Assembly: GCA_025354065.1 (NCBI GenBank)
Contig: JANXNM010000460.1
Location: 1-47,147 of the forward strand
Origin: Synechococcales cyanobacterium 340R_concoct_173_sub
Lineage (GTDB): Bacteria; Cyanobacteriota; Cyanobacteriia; Leptolyngbyales; Leptolyngbyaceae
DNA length: 47,147 bases
Direction of reading: 5' to 3'
In this document: positions 8,835-16,671 of the stretch, one piece after another
Position numbering within the stretch: position 1 is the first letter of the stretch
Layout of the letters: each line of letters opens with the position of its first letter
The notes under the pieces: generated by a model
Told to the model about the DNA's origin: nothing
Databases searched by the model: none
The model's input: only the letters and a program-made list of their open reading frames with translations
Translations under genes and position numbers: made by a program

Positions 8835-11228
8835 CTAAAATTTCCGACTAAATTTTGCCTTCAAATCTTCTAAGGAAGGTGTTGGTGCCGAACCTAGTTG
8901 TTTTTCAGTTTTCTGTTCAATTTGCTTTTCTGGCTGAACTTGCGATTTGGGCTGAACCTTTGGCTGGGATTGAACTTTGGCGGCAGGACGTTGACTGATG
9001 GACGATCGGGGAATATCTCGATTAGTATTACCGCTTGTTGTCGATCTAGTATTTGGGGCATTACCATCGGGCGCACGCATTGATAACCCAATTCGTTTTA
9101 ATCCCATATTTACTTCCAAAACTCGAACTTTCACCACTTGCCCAACTTTCACAACTTCATTTGGATCACTAATGAACCGATCGGCGAGTTGTGATACATG
9201 AATTAGACCATCTTGATGGACACCCAAATCGATAAACGCACCAAAGTTTGCCACATTTGTCACGATGCCTTCTAACTCCATTCCCACCTGCAAATCGCGC
9301 ATTTCTTTAATGTCGTCGCGGAAGGTCGCATAGGTGAATTGGGCACGGGGATCACGTCCCGGTTTTTCTAATTCTGCAATGATGTCGCGTAAGGTTGGTT
9401 CACCGATTGTTTCAGTAATATAGTTTTTGATGTTGGCTTTGAGTTGTTCAGCAATTTTAGTTGTTTCATTTAACTTAACGTTCAAATCTTTTGCGATCGC
9501 CTCCACTAATTTATATCGCTCTGGGTGAACGGCGGTATTATCGAGTGGATTTTTCCCATCCCGAATTCGGAGAAACCCAGCAGCTTGCTCAAAGGCTTTA
9601 GGCCCAAGTTTAGGGACTTTAAGTAATGCTTTACGATCGCTAAAGGCTCCATTTTCATTGCGATATTGAAGAATATTATTAGCAACCGTTGCATTAATTC
9701 CCGAAACAAATGTCAGCAATTCTTTAGATGCCATATTGAGATCGACACCGACGTAGTTCACACAACTTTCTACCGTATCGTCGAGCTTACGTTTTAATAA
9801 TTTCTGATCGACATCATGCTGATATTGCCCAACACCGATCGATTTTGGATCAATCTTTACCAGTTCTGCCAATGGATCTTGCAATCTTCGCCCAATACTA
9901 ATGGCCCCACGCACAGTAATATCGAGGTCTGGAAATTCACCGATCGCTACATCACTGGCTGAATAGATTGATGCGCCCGATTCGTTCACCATCACTTTGA
10001 CAGGTTTAGTTTCTAACTTAGTTTCCAACATTGTGAAAACTTCCGTCACAAATTCATCAGTTTCACGACTGGCCGTACCATTTCCGATCGCAATCAATTC
10101 AATTTTGTATTTCTCAATCAAATGTTTAACCGTCGCCAAAGCCTCGCGTCGCTGCCCTTGGCCAGTATGGGGAAACACGGCTTGGTATTCTAAAAATTTA
10201 CCCGTCGTATCCAGAACAGATACTTTACAACCCGATCGGAACCCTGGATCAATCGCTAAGGTTGGTTTCATTCCTGCTGGAGCCGAGAGTAGTAGTTCCC
10301 GCAGATTGATTTCAAATGTTTTAATTGATTCAATATCGGCTTCCAGTTTTTTGCGATTGCGGACTTCATTAATTAATGAGGGCTTCATCAATCGATTGAA
10401 TGAATCCTGAAGCATCGATCGATAAAATAATTTTACCGCCGTCACCTTAGTCCGAATAATGGCCGTTTCTAGATAATTTGCAACATTGTCTTCGTCAAAA
10501 ATAAGACTAAATACAAGAATGCCTTCAGTCTCTCCCCGACACAATGCCAAAAGATTATGCGATGCAATAGTATTCACTTTTGCACTATACGATCGATACA
10601 TTTCAAACTTAGTTGTGCCTTCAGGATGTCCATCTTTTAAATAAGATTCAAACAATCCAGATTTCAGTAAAAATTCACGTAAATACGATCGTAAATCTGC
10701 CCGATCGGCAATCTCTTCTGCCAAAATATCCGAAGCTCCAGTCAATGCTTCCTCATGAGTTTTTACACCTTTTTCAATATCAATATACTTCAAGGCTTCT
10801 TCCGCCAAATCGACAGCAGCGGCATTGAGTTGATTGAGTGCTTTAATCCATTCAGCCAATGCACCCAGTCCTTTTTCACGGGCGATCGTTGCTCTGGTAC
10901 GACGTTTGGGCTTATAGGGTAAATACAAATCTTCAATTTCAGTTTTAAGTAAACTAGCTTCAATTTTACGTTTAAGCTCGTCACTGAGTTTGCCTTGAGA
11001 TTCGATCGATTCTAGAATCACTTTTTTACGATCTTGCAATTCAGTCAAATAGGCAAACCGCTCACTCAAGGTCCGCAATTGAATCTCATCCATTTCCTCG
11101 GTCTGTTCTTTCCGATATCGGGCAATGAATGGTACTGTTCCCCCTTCAGCAAAGAGATTAAGTGCTGCCTGAATCTGACTGGGCTTTAAGGCAAGTTCGG
11201 ACGCGAGTAGAGTAATGAGATTGAGCAT
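8835..11228 (-). CDS. tex: Tex family RNA-binding transcription accessory protein
   Basis: ATG 11228 (MLNLITLLASELALKPSQIQ) was chosen over the upstream in-frame ATG at 11300, because homologues begin at this helical segment; this gives about 797 residues. Domain order is an N-terminal Tex helical region, a YqgF/RNase H-like domain (TLAIDPGFRSGCKVSVLD), helix-hairpin-helix repeats (LLTFVSGINATVANNILQYR and KVPKLGPKAFEQAAGFLRI), and an S1 domain (GMELEGIVTNVANFGAFIDLG). The ~80-residue tail is rich in Gln, Pro and Lys and of low complexity, probably disordered. Tex proteins bind nucleic acid and affect transcription and stress tolerance. Confidence 0.93.
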   Translation of the reverse strand: MLNLITLLASELALKPSQIQAALNLFAEGGTVPFIARYRKEQTEEMDEIQLRTLSERFAYLTELQDRKKVILESIESQGKLSDELKRKIEASLLKTEIEDLYLPYKPKRRTRATIAREKGLGALAEWIKALNQLNAAAVDLAEEALKYIDIEKGVKTHEEALTGASDILAEEIADRADLRSYLREFLLKSGLFESYLKDGHPEGTTKFEMYRSYSAKVNTIASHNLLALCRGETEGILVFSLIFDEDNVANYLETAIIRTKVTAVKLFYRSMLQDSFNRLMKPSLINEVRNRKKLEADIESIKTFEINLRELLLSAPAGMKPTLAIDPGFRSGCKVSVLDTTGKFLEYQAVFPHTGQGQRREALATVKHLIEKYKIELIAIGNGTASRETDEFVTEVFTMLETKLETKPVKVMVNESGASIYSASDVAIGEFPDLDITVRGAISIGRRLQDPLAELVKIDPKSIGVGQYQHDVDQKLLKRKLDDTVESCVNYVGVDLNMASKELLTFVSGINATVANNILQYRNENGAFSDRKALLKVPKLGPKAFEQAAGFLRIRDGKNPLDNTAVHPERYKLVEAIAKDLNVKLNETTKIAEQLKANIKNYITETIGEPTLRDIIAELEKPGRDPRAQFTYATFRDDIKEMRDLQVGMELEGIVTNVANFGAFIDLGVHQDGLIHVSQLADRFISDPNEVVKVGQVVKVRVLEVNMGLKRIGLSMRAPDGNAPNTRSTTSGNTNRDIPRSSISQRPAAKVQSQPKVQPKSQVQPEKQIEQKTEKQLGSAPTPSLEDLKAKFSRKF

Positions 11229-11677
11229 AGATAATGAGTGAGGCTGATGAGTAATATTAAGGATGTATTTTTCTATTTTACACGAGTGCTGTAGCTCCAT
11301 TCTTTAGACTTTAAAATAAAAATTGATTCTTCGAGGCGATCGGTCTGTTACTGTGAAGATGTTCTAGCTATGATTTAGCTTTACGTTTTATAATTTATTC
11401 TAATCCGGCAATGGAGGTAATTGAATAATGAATTCTTCAAGGCAATACAAAAAATTGACCTAATGCTGAGAAGGTTTGGATTGATGAAGGGATTCAGGAG
11501 TAGGATTTACCATCAGATTCAGTAAGAAGGTCTTGGATTAAACCTTAAGCTGTTAACTTTTATCTTTCCCAAAATCATATTGAGATAATTGGATAAATTC
11601 GACGATCGATCGTAATAACCCTACGATATAAGAAGTCACAAAATAAGAAGTCACAAAAACTAATCTAGGAGAACCCC
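11229..11677. other. Intergenic region between tex and the SDR gene
   Basis: About 450 bases with no convincing gene. Both flanking genes are transcribed outward, so this should hold both promoters. The only structure seen is a 15-base unit (ATAAGAAGTCACAAA) repeated head to tail at about 11628-11657, just ahead of an AGGAG ribosome-binding site for the SDR gene. Confidence 0.6.
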
Positions 11678-12439
11678 ATGCAACTCACTGAAAATACGAT
11701 TTTAATCACGGGCGGCGGTTCTGGTATCGGGCGATCGCTGGCAGTAGCATTTCATAACCTGGGAAATCAAGTCATTATCAGCGGGCGGCGGAAATCTTTA
11801 CTTGATGAAACGATCGCAGCTTATCCCGGCATGAAATCGATCGCCCTTGATATCACAAATGCAGATGAAATTCGGAGCTTTGGAGCACAGGTCTCTCAGG
11901 ACTATCCAAACCTAAATACCGTGATTCATAATGCTGGGATCATGCGAGCAGAAGATCTGAAACTGGGGGGACTCGATAACGCTGAAGCGATCATTATGAC
12001 CAATCTACTCGGTCCAATTCGGTTAACAGATGCATTATTACCAACGCTGCTGACACAGCCACGATCGACCATTATGACGGTCTCCTCTGGATTGGCATTT
12101 TTACCACTAGCGACAACACCCACCTATTGCGCAACAAAAGCTGCCATTCATTCCTACACACAATCACTGCGCTATCAACTTCGCGATACTTCAATCCAGG
12201 TTCTAGAACTAATTCCACCCTGGGTACAAACCGAATTAATGGGACCAGGGCAAGCTGCAGAACCCCGTGCGATGCCTTTGAATGAGTTCATTACGGAAAC
12301 AATATCTATTCTGAAAAATTCACCAGAGGCGACAGAGATCTCTGTGGAGCTTGTCCATCAACTTCGCTTCGCTGAAAAGAGTGGAAACTATGATTCCTTT
12401 TTCACCAACTTTAATGATGCTATGACGACGCATGAGTAA
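11678..12439 (+). CDS. Short-chain dehydrogenase/reductase, DltE-like
   Basis: The 253-residue classical SDR has the cofactor motif TGGGSGIG (residues 11-18), the HNAGI segment, the catalytic Ser in TVSSGLAFLPL, and YCATK with the catalytic Tyr and Lys. The C-terminal ending LELIPPWVQTELMGP matches the DltE-like group (COG3967), whose reaction is not well established. A good AGGAG ribosome-binding site lies at 11667-11671. It precedes the purine block but is separated from it by a terminator and the divergent Rieske gene, so membership in that pathway is not implied. Confidence 0.88.
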   Translation: MQLTENTILITGGGSGIGRSLAVAFHNLGNQVIISGRRKSLLDETIAAYPGMKSIALDITNADEIRSFGAQVSQDYPNLNTVIHNAGIMRAEDLKLGGLDNAEAIIMTNLLGPIRLTDALLPTLLTQPRSTIMTVSSGLAFLPLATTPTYCATKAAIHSYTQSLRYQLRDTSIQVLELIPPWVQTELMGPGQAAEPRAMPLNEFITETISILKNSPEATEISVELVHQLRFAEKSGNYDSFFTNFNDAMTTHE

Positions 12440-12457
12440 CGGCACATTAGTAAATGG

Positions 12458-12498
12458 TGTCGGGCCAAGCACTAATGCTGATAGGTCCGACATTTTTT
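12458..12498 (+). terminator. Intrinsic terminator after the SDR gene
   Basis: TGTCGGGCC (12458-12466) pairs with GGTCCGACA (12484-12492) with one wobble, and is followed by TTTTTT. It separates the convergent SDR and Rieske genes. Confidence 0.7.
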
Positions 12499-12538
12499 CA
12501 ATTAACCCGATTTTGATTTCCGCCTTAGCAGGATGATC

Positions 12539-13603
12539 TTAATGTCCCAAACCGAGATTACGAAGTCCTTTTCGGTAGGCGATCGAGGTGCGATCAGCGC
12601 GAATGTGAGCTTCATCTCGAATATCTAGAGGTAATTCTTTGGGTTGCTGTGCCTCGATCATAGCTTGGTCTTCCGCAAAGACTTGGCGATTGAATTCATA
12701 GACAGGTTCTAAAGAGGCTTGTTGGTCAAAATTGCGACAAATGGGGGCAAACATTCGGGTCGTGCGACTTGAAATGGGGGATGCTAAATTGAGAATGCAA
12801 AGCCGATCGTTGGCTGGAAAATGTACTGTCAATCGCGCACTAAACGGCAAAAATACTTCAAATACCCGCCGCCATTCAAATCCTTCTGGCGCAAGGTGTT
12901 CTAATCCCTTTGGGAAATTACTAATGGTACTTAAATAATCAGCAACCAGTCCCCGATCGGTACACGTGACTTCATATAATGGGACAACAGGATTGCTTTG
13001 GTCGCCAAAGGTTTCGGTATGGACCCAAGCAAAGTGTGAGACATCGAGAAACCCCTCTATTTGGCGGCCTGCGGAGGTTTCTAGAAACAGCGAATCCGGC
13101 AAGATTTGTTGATAGTTGGGATCATTCCATTCTGGAAAATGGGGTAAATCAGATTGATGATCTCCGATTTGCGGGTCTCCCATTAATGAAATCCAAACCA
13201 ATCCATAGGCTTCAATCACCGGATAGATTTTCAAACACAATTGAGATGGCAGGATGGCGCTAGGATCGGCGGGAATTTTAGTACATTGTCCCGTGGCGCT
13301 GTAGTGAAGACCGTGGTAAGGACAAACAAGATTTTCACCCCGTAAATGGCCCATGCTGAGGGGAATGCCGCGATGAGGACAACGATCGTCGGCGACCGAA
13401 ATGCCCGATGCCGATCGCCAAATCACTAAGGGCTGGTCTAAGAGTGTCACTGCGATCGGCTGGTCTGTAATCTCACGCTGGAGGGCGATCGGATACCAAA
13501 ATTGCGATAAAACCTGCCAATCTGATGGATTAAATGTGCAGTCCTGAGGTAGCGTTGATTTTATAGGTGCTAATTTTGCAGGTACTCCGGTTTTATAGGT
13601 CAT
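12539..13603 (-). CDS. Rieske 2Fe-2S non-heme iron oxygenase, possible HpxD-type purine hydroxylase
   Basis: The 354-residue alpha subunit has a Rieske cluster motif with CPHRG and CPYHG (Cys-x-His ... Cys-x-x-His) at about residues 72-95. The mononuclear iron site follows in EGFLDVSHFAWVHTETFGD (His-x4-His with nearby Asp). The start ATG 13603 gives a normal N-terminus before WYPIAL. The gene is divergent from the allantoinase-urate hydroxylase genes with a 186-base shared promoter region. Family knowledge: Klebsiella HpxD is a Rieske hypoxanthine oxygenase in a comparable cluster; pheophorbide or vanillate-type oxygenases are the alternatives. No reductase partner (HpxE) gene is adjacent, so the purine role is inference only. 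Confidence 0.85.
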   Translation of the reverse strand: MTYKTGVPAKLAPIKSTLPQDCTFNPSDWQVLSQFWYPIALQREITDQPIAVTLLDQPLVIWRSASGISVADDRCPHRGIPLSMGHLRGENLVCPYHGLHYSATGQCTKIPADPSAILPSQLCLKIYPVIEAYGLVWISLMGDPQIGDHQSDLPHFPEWNDPNYQQILPDSLFLETSAGRQIEGFLDVSHFAWVHTETFGDQSNPVVPLYEVTCTDRGLVADYLSTISNFPKGLEHLAPEGFEWRRVFEVFLPFSARLTVHFPANDRLCILNLASPISSRTTRMFAPICRNFDQQASLEPVYEFNRQVFAEDQAMIEAQQPKELPLDIRDEAHIRADRTSIAYRKGLRNLGLGH

Positions 13604-13789
13604 GGGTCATTCCGTAGTGAAAGAAAGATTAACTAAGATTAATTAGGGCCAGCTTTATTATTTAACTTAAACTTAGATTCCCTCATGAGTTCTGTTGTCA
13701 GGGATACGAAACATATGGGAGTTGGCCTCTTTAATTAGGATAGTAAGTTTATTTAAGATCGTCAGTGTGCTGGGGCCGCGAATATTTTT

Positions 13790-15115
13790 ATGCAACAATC
13801 TCAACGGGTTTTTATTTGTGGTTCTGCATTAAAGGGACAACCTGATCATCAGAATTTACAATCTGCAATCTTTCTCCGATCGGCCCAAACCGCCCCTCTG
13901 TATCGTCTTCATGCGGCAGCTAATGGTTGGCATCCTGCAATCTATGAAGTGCAAAGCGATGTTCAGAGTGATGGGGAAACGGGAATCTCGATTCCGGGGG
14001 AATTGTATGAATTGAGTATGGATCAATATGCTTATTTGGTCAGTACGGAACCGCCTCACATGTATCCCGCGACCATTCAATTGGAAAATGGGGAAACGGC
14101 GATCGCAATTCTCTATCCTAAAATTTTGATTGAAGAATTCAATTGGCCGGATATTTCCCACCATGGTGGTTGGATTGCCTACAAAGCTGCCAATGTTTCT
14201 AATGATCCGAAATTGGTTTATCCGCGTGACATGGTGGGCTATGGTCAAACGCCACCCCAAGCCAGCTTCCCCAATCGAGCTAGAGTTGCTGTTCAATTCG
14301 TCATCAACTATGAAGAGGGGGGTGAGAATTGTATTTTGCATGGAGATTCGGGTTCTGAGACATTCCTGTCGGAGATTGCAGGGGCTGATTCCTGGAAGGG
14401 AATGCGTCATCCAAATATGGAATCGATTTATGAGTATGGTAGCCGATCGGGGTTTTGGCGATTGCATCGGATGTTTACGCAGCGTGGGATTCCTGTGACG
14501 GTGTATGGGATTGCGATGGCGTTAATGCGGAATCCAGAAGCAGTGGCGGCTATGGTGGCGGCCAATTGGGAAATCGCAAGTCATGGCTATCGTTGGATTG
14601 ATTACAAAGATATTGATATTGAAACAGAACGATCGCATTTACAACGGGCGATCGCCATTCATACGGCTGTTACGGGAAGTCGGCCTTTGGGGTTTTATCT
14701 CGGACGCACGAATCAAAACACACGGGCTTTGGTCCTTGAAGAGGGTGGTTTTCTTTATGATTCAGACAGTTATGGGGATGATTTGCCCTACTGGGTTTCT
14801 GGTCTGGATAAGCCCCATTTAGTTATTCCCTATACTCTAGATAACAATGATATGGGATTTGCAACGAATCAAGGCTTTAATTCAGGCGATCAATTCTTTA
14901 GTTATTTACGAGATAGCTTTGATACGTTGTATTTAGAAGGTGAAACTGTGCCAAAAATGATGAGCATTGGATTGCATTGCCGATTGTCAGGAAGACCGGG
15001 ACGAGCAGCGGCTTTAGCGCGGTTTTTAGACTATGTGCAGAGTCACGATCAAATCTGGATTTGTAAACGAGTTGATATTGCAAATCATTGGTATAAGCAT
15101 CATCTTCCAGAGTGA
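13790..15115 (+). CDS. puuE: PuuE-type allantoinase with N-terminal allophanate-hydrolase C-terminal-like domain
   Basis: This 441-residue protein is a fusion. Residues ~140-441 are PuuE, the metal-independent polysaccharide-deacetylase-fold allantoinase (allantoin to allantoate), with YPRDMVGYGQTPPQASFPNR, VQFVINYEEGGENCILHGD, YEYGSRSGFWRLHRMF, SHGYRWIDYK and FYLGRTNQNTR. Residues ~5-133 resemble the C-terminal domain of allophanate hydrolase (cyclotransferase-like fold): VFICGSALKGQP, TAPLYRLHA, PATIQLENGETAIAILYP and GGWIAYKA. PuuE alone is normally ~310 residues. The gene is first in the plus-strand purine operon, 37 bases ahead of hpxO. What the N-terminal domain does here is unknown. 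Confidence 0.9.
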   Translation: MQQSQRVFICGSALKGQPDHQNLQSAIFLRSAQTAPLYRLHAAANGWHPAIYEVQSDVQSDGETGISIPGELYELSMDQYAYLVSTEPPHMYPATIQLENGETAIAILYPKILIEEFNWPDISHHGGWIAYKAANVSNDPKLVYPRDMVGYGQTPPQASFPNRARVAVQFVINYEEGGENCILHGDSGSETFLSEIAGADSWKGMRHPNMESIYEYGSRSGFWRLHRMFTQRGIPVTVYGIAMALMRNPEAVAAMVAANWEIASHGYRWIDYKDIDIETERSHLQRAIAIHTAVTGSRPLGFYLGRTNQNTRALVLEEGGFLYDSDSYGDDLPYWVSGLDKPHLVIPYTLDNNDMGFATNQGFNSGDQFFSYLRDSFDTLYLEGETVPKMMSIGLHCRLSGRPGRAAALARFLDYVQSHDQIWICKRVDIANHWYKHHLPE

Positions 15116-15152
15116 TTTAAATCTAGAGTATTTTAAATAAGGTTGGTCAGAA

Positions 15153-16295
15153 ATGAAGATTGTGATTGTTGGCGCGGGGATGGGGGGATTGAGTGCGGGA
15201 ATTGCACTGACCAAGGCTGGGCACGAGGTGGAGATTTACGATCGGGTATCTACTTTGCGGGCGGCGGGGGCGGCGATTTCGGTTTGGTCCAATGGCATTA
15301 AGGTGTTGAATGCATTGGGTTTAGAGGAAGAGATTGCGGCGATCGGGGGTCAAATGGACCGGATGGGCTATTACAGTTCTGATGGTCAGGTTTTAACGGA
15401 TTTTAGTTTAATTCCATTGATGGAGCGAGTGGGACAACGGCCTTATCCGATTTCGCGGACGGCTTTGCAGACCTTGTTGTTAGAGACCTTGGGGCGCGAT
15501 CGGGTGCATTTGGGACGGCAATGTGTGGGCGTGAAGCAGAAGGACGATCGGGCTGTAGTGATGTTTGAAAATGGGGATTCGGTGAATGCGGATTTAGTGA
15601 TTGGGGCAGATGGTGCTCGATCGGTGGTGCGCGATTATGTGGTCGGGAGAACTGTAGAACGGCAATATGTGGGCTATGTGAATTGGAATGGATTGATTGA
15701 AATGAATGCGGAATGGATTCCTGAGAATAATTGGGTGATGTATGTGGGGGAGCATAAACGGGTGTCGTTGATGCCTGCGGGTAATGGTCAGGTTTACTTT
15801 TTTCTAGATGTGCCATTGCCGATCGGAACTATCAATGATCCCAAACACTATTGCAGTGAATTGTCGGAATTCTTTAAAGGTTGGGCAGAACCCGTGCAGC
15901 GCTTGATTCAAACATTAGATCCGAATACAACAAATCGAATTGAAATTCATGATGTCGAACCATTAGATCAATTTGTGCGCGATCGGTTTGTATTGTTGGG
16001 AGATGCGGCTCATAGTATGGCTCCGGATCTTGGGCAAGGTGGTTGTTTAGCTTTGGAAGATGCTTGGGTGTTATCTAAGTGTTTGGTATCTGATTTGAGT
16101 TCTAGTTTAAAAGTATATGAACGATCGCGACTAGAACGATCGAAAACTGTTGTACAGCGGGCGAGACAGCGATCGAATGTGACCCATGGAAAAGATCCAC
16201 AGCGCACGGCTCAATGGTATGAGGAACTGAAAACGGAGGATGGCAGCAATATTATGGATGGCATTTGCAAAACAATTTTAGGAGGGCCTTTATGA
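15153..16295 (+). CDS. hpxO: FAD-dependent urate hydroxylase
   Basis: The enzyme oxidises urate to 5-hydroxyisourate using NADH, FAD and O2, replacing cofactor-free urate oxidase. The 380 residues follow Klebsiella HpxO closely in recalled sequence: GAGMGG at 7-12, AAISVWSNGIKVLNALG, GADGAR at 151-156, GYVNWNGLIE, GEHKRVSLMP and GDAAHSMAPDLGQGG. Arg203, Tyr215 and Asp292 fall one position before the Klebsiella active-site residues Arg204, Tyr216 and Asp293, so the catalytic set is retained. The HTHGKD-like VTHGKD and the LGGPL end also match. The stop TGA overlaps the ATG of the next gene (ATGA). Confidence 0.94.
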   Translation: MKIVIVGAGMGGLSAGIALTKAGHEVEIYDRVSTLRAAGAAISVWSNGIKVLNALGLEEEIAAIGGQMDRMGYYSSDGQVLTDFSLIPLMERVGQRPYPISRTALQTLLLETLGRDRVHLGRQCVGVKQKDDRAVVMFENGDSVNADLVIGADGARSVVRDYVVGRTVERQYVGYVNWNGLIEMNAEWIPENNWVMYVGEHKRVSLMPAGNGQVYFFLDVPLPIGTINDPKHYCSELSEFFKGWAEPVQRLIQTLDPNTTNRIEIHDVEPLDQFVRDRFVLLGDAAHSMAPDLGQGGCLALEDAWVLSKCLVSDLSSSLKVYERSRLERSKTVVQRARQRSNVTHGKDPQRTAQWYEELKTEDGSNIMDGICKTILGGPL

Positions 16296-16633
16296 GCAAA
16301 TTAACGACCCACATTTTGGATACGGCCAAAGGCTGTCCGGCGGCAGGTGTGAAGATTGAGATTTGGGGGATTTCGCCAGACGATCGGGGATTGATAGGGA
16401 CGATCGTCACGAATGCAGATGGTCGAACGGATGAACCGTTATTGTCCGGCAGTGACTTTCGAGTTGGGGTTTATGAATTGATTTTTGATGTCGGGCCATA
16501 TTTTGAATTGGATGGCAAGATTGTATTTCTCGATCGGATTCCAGTGCGTTTTGGAATATCAGAAACCAGCAAACCGTACCATGTTCCACTCTTAGTTTCG
16601 CCTTGGGCTTATAGTACTTATCGCGGAAGTTGA
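16292..16633 (+). CDS. uraH: 5-Hydroxyisourate hydrolase (transthyretin-related)
   Basis: This enzyme hydrolyses 5-hydroxyisourate to OHCU, the second step after HpxO. The start at ATG 16292 (MSKLTTHILDTAKG) has AGGAGGG about 6 bases upstream and overlaps the hpxO stop. An upstream in-frame start would lie inside hpxO. The 113-residue product has the N-terminal HILDTAKGCPA motif (His7), the NADGRTDEPL segment, and the family-defining C-terminal YRGS. Length fits the 110-120 residue family. It is an all-beta tetrameric protein in the cytoplasm. Confidence 0.95.
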   Translation: MSKLTTHILDTAKGCPAAGVKIEIWGISPDDRGLIGTIVTNADGRTDEPLLSGSDFRVGVYELIFDVGPYFELDGKIVFLDRIPVRFGISETSKPYHVPLLVSPWAYSTYRGS

Positions 16634-16671
16634 AACATCTATCAGAACAATGCAACATCACAGGTAGTTTC

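Noticed and set aside
13856..14467. 203-residue minus-strand frame inside the allantoinase gene
   Set aside because: Antisense to clear PuuE sequence; basic low-quality composition.
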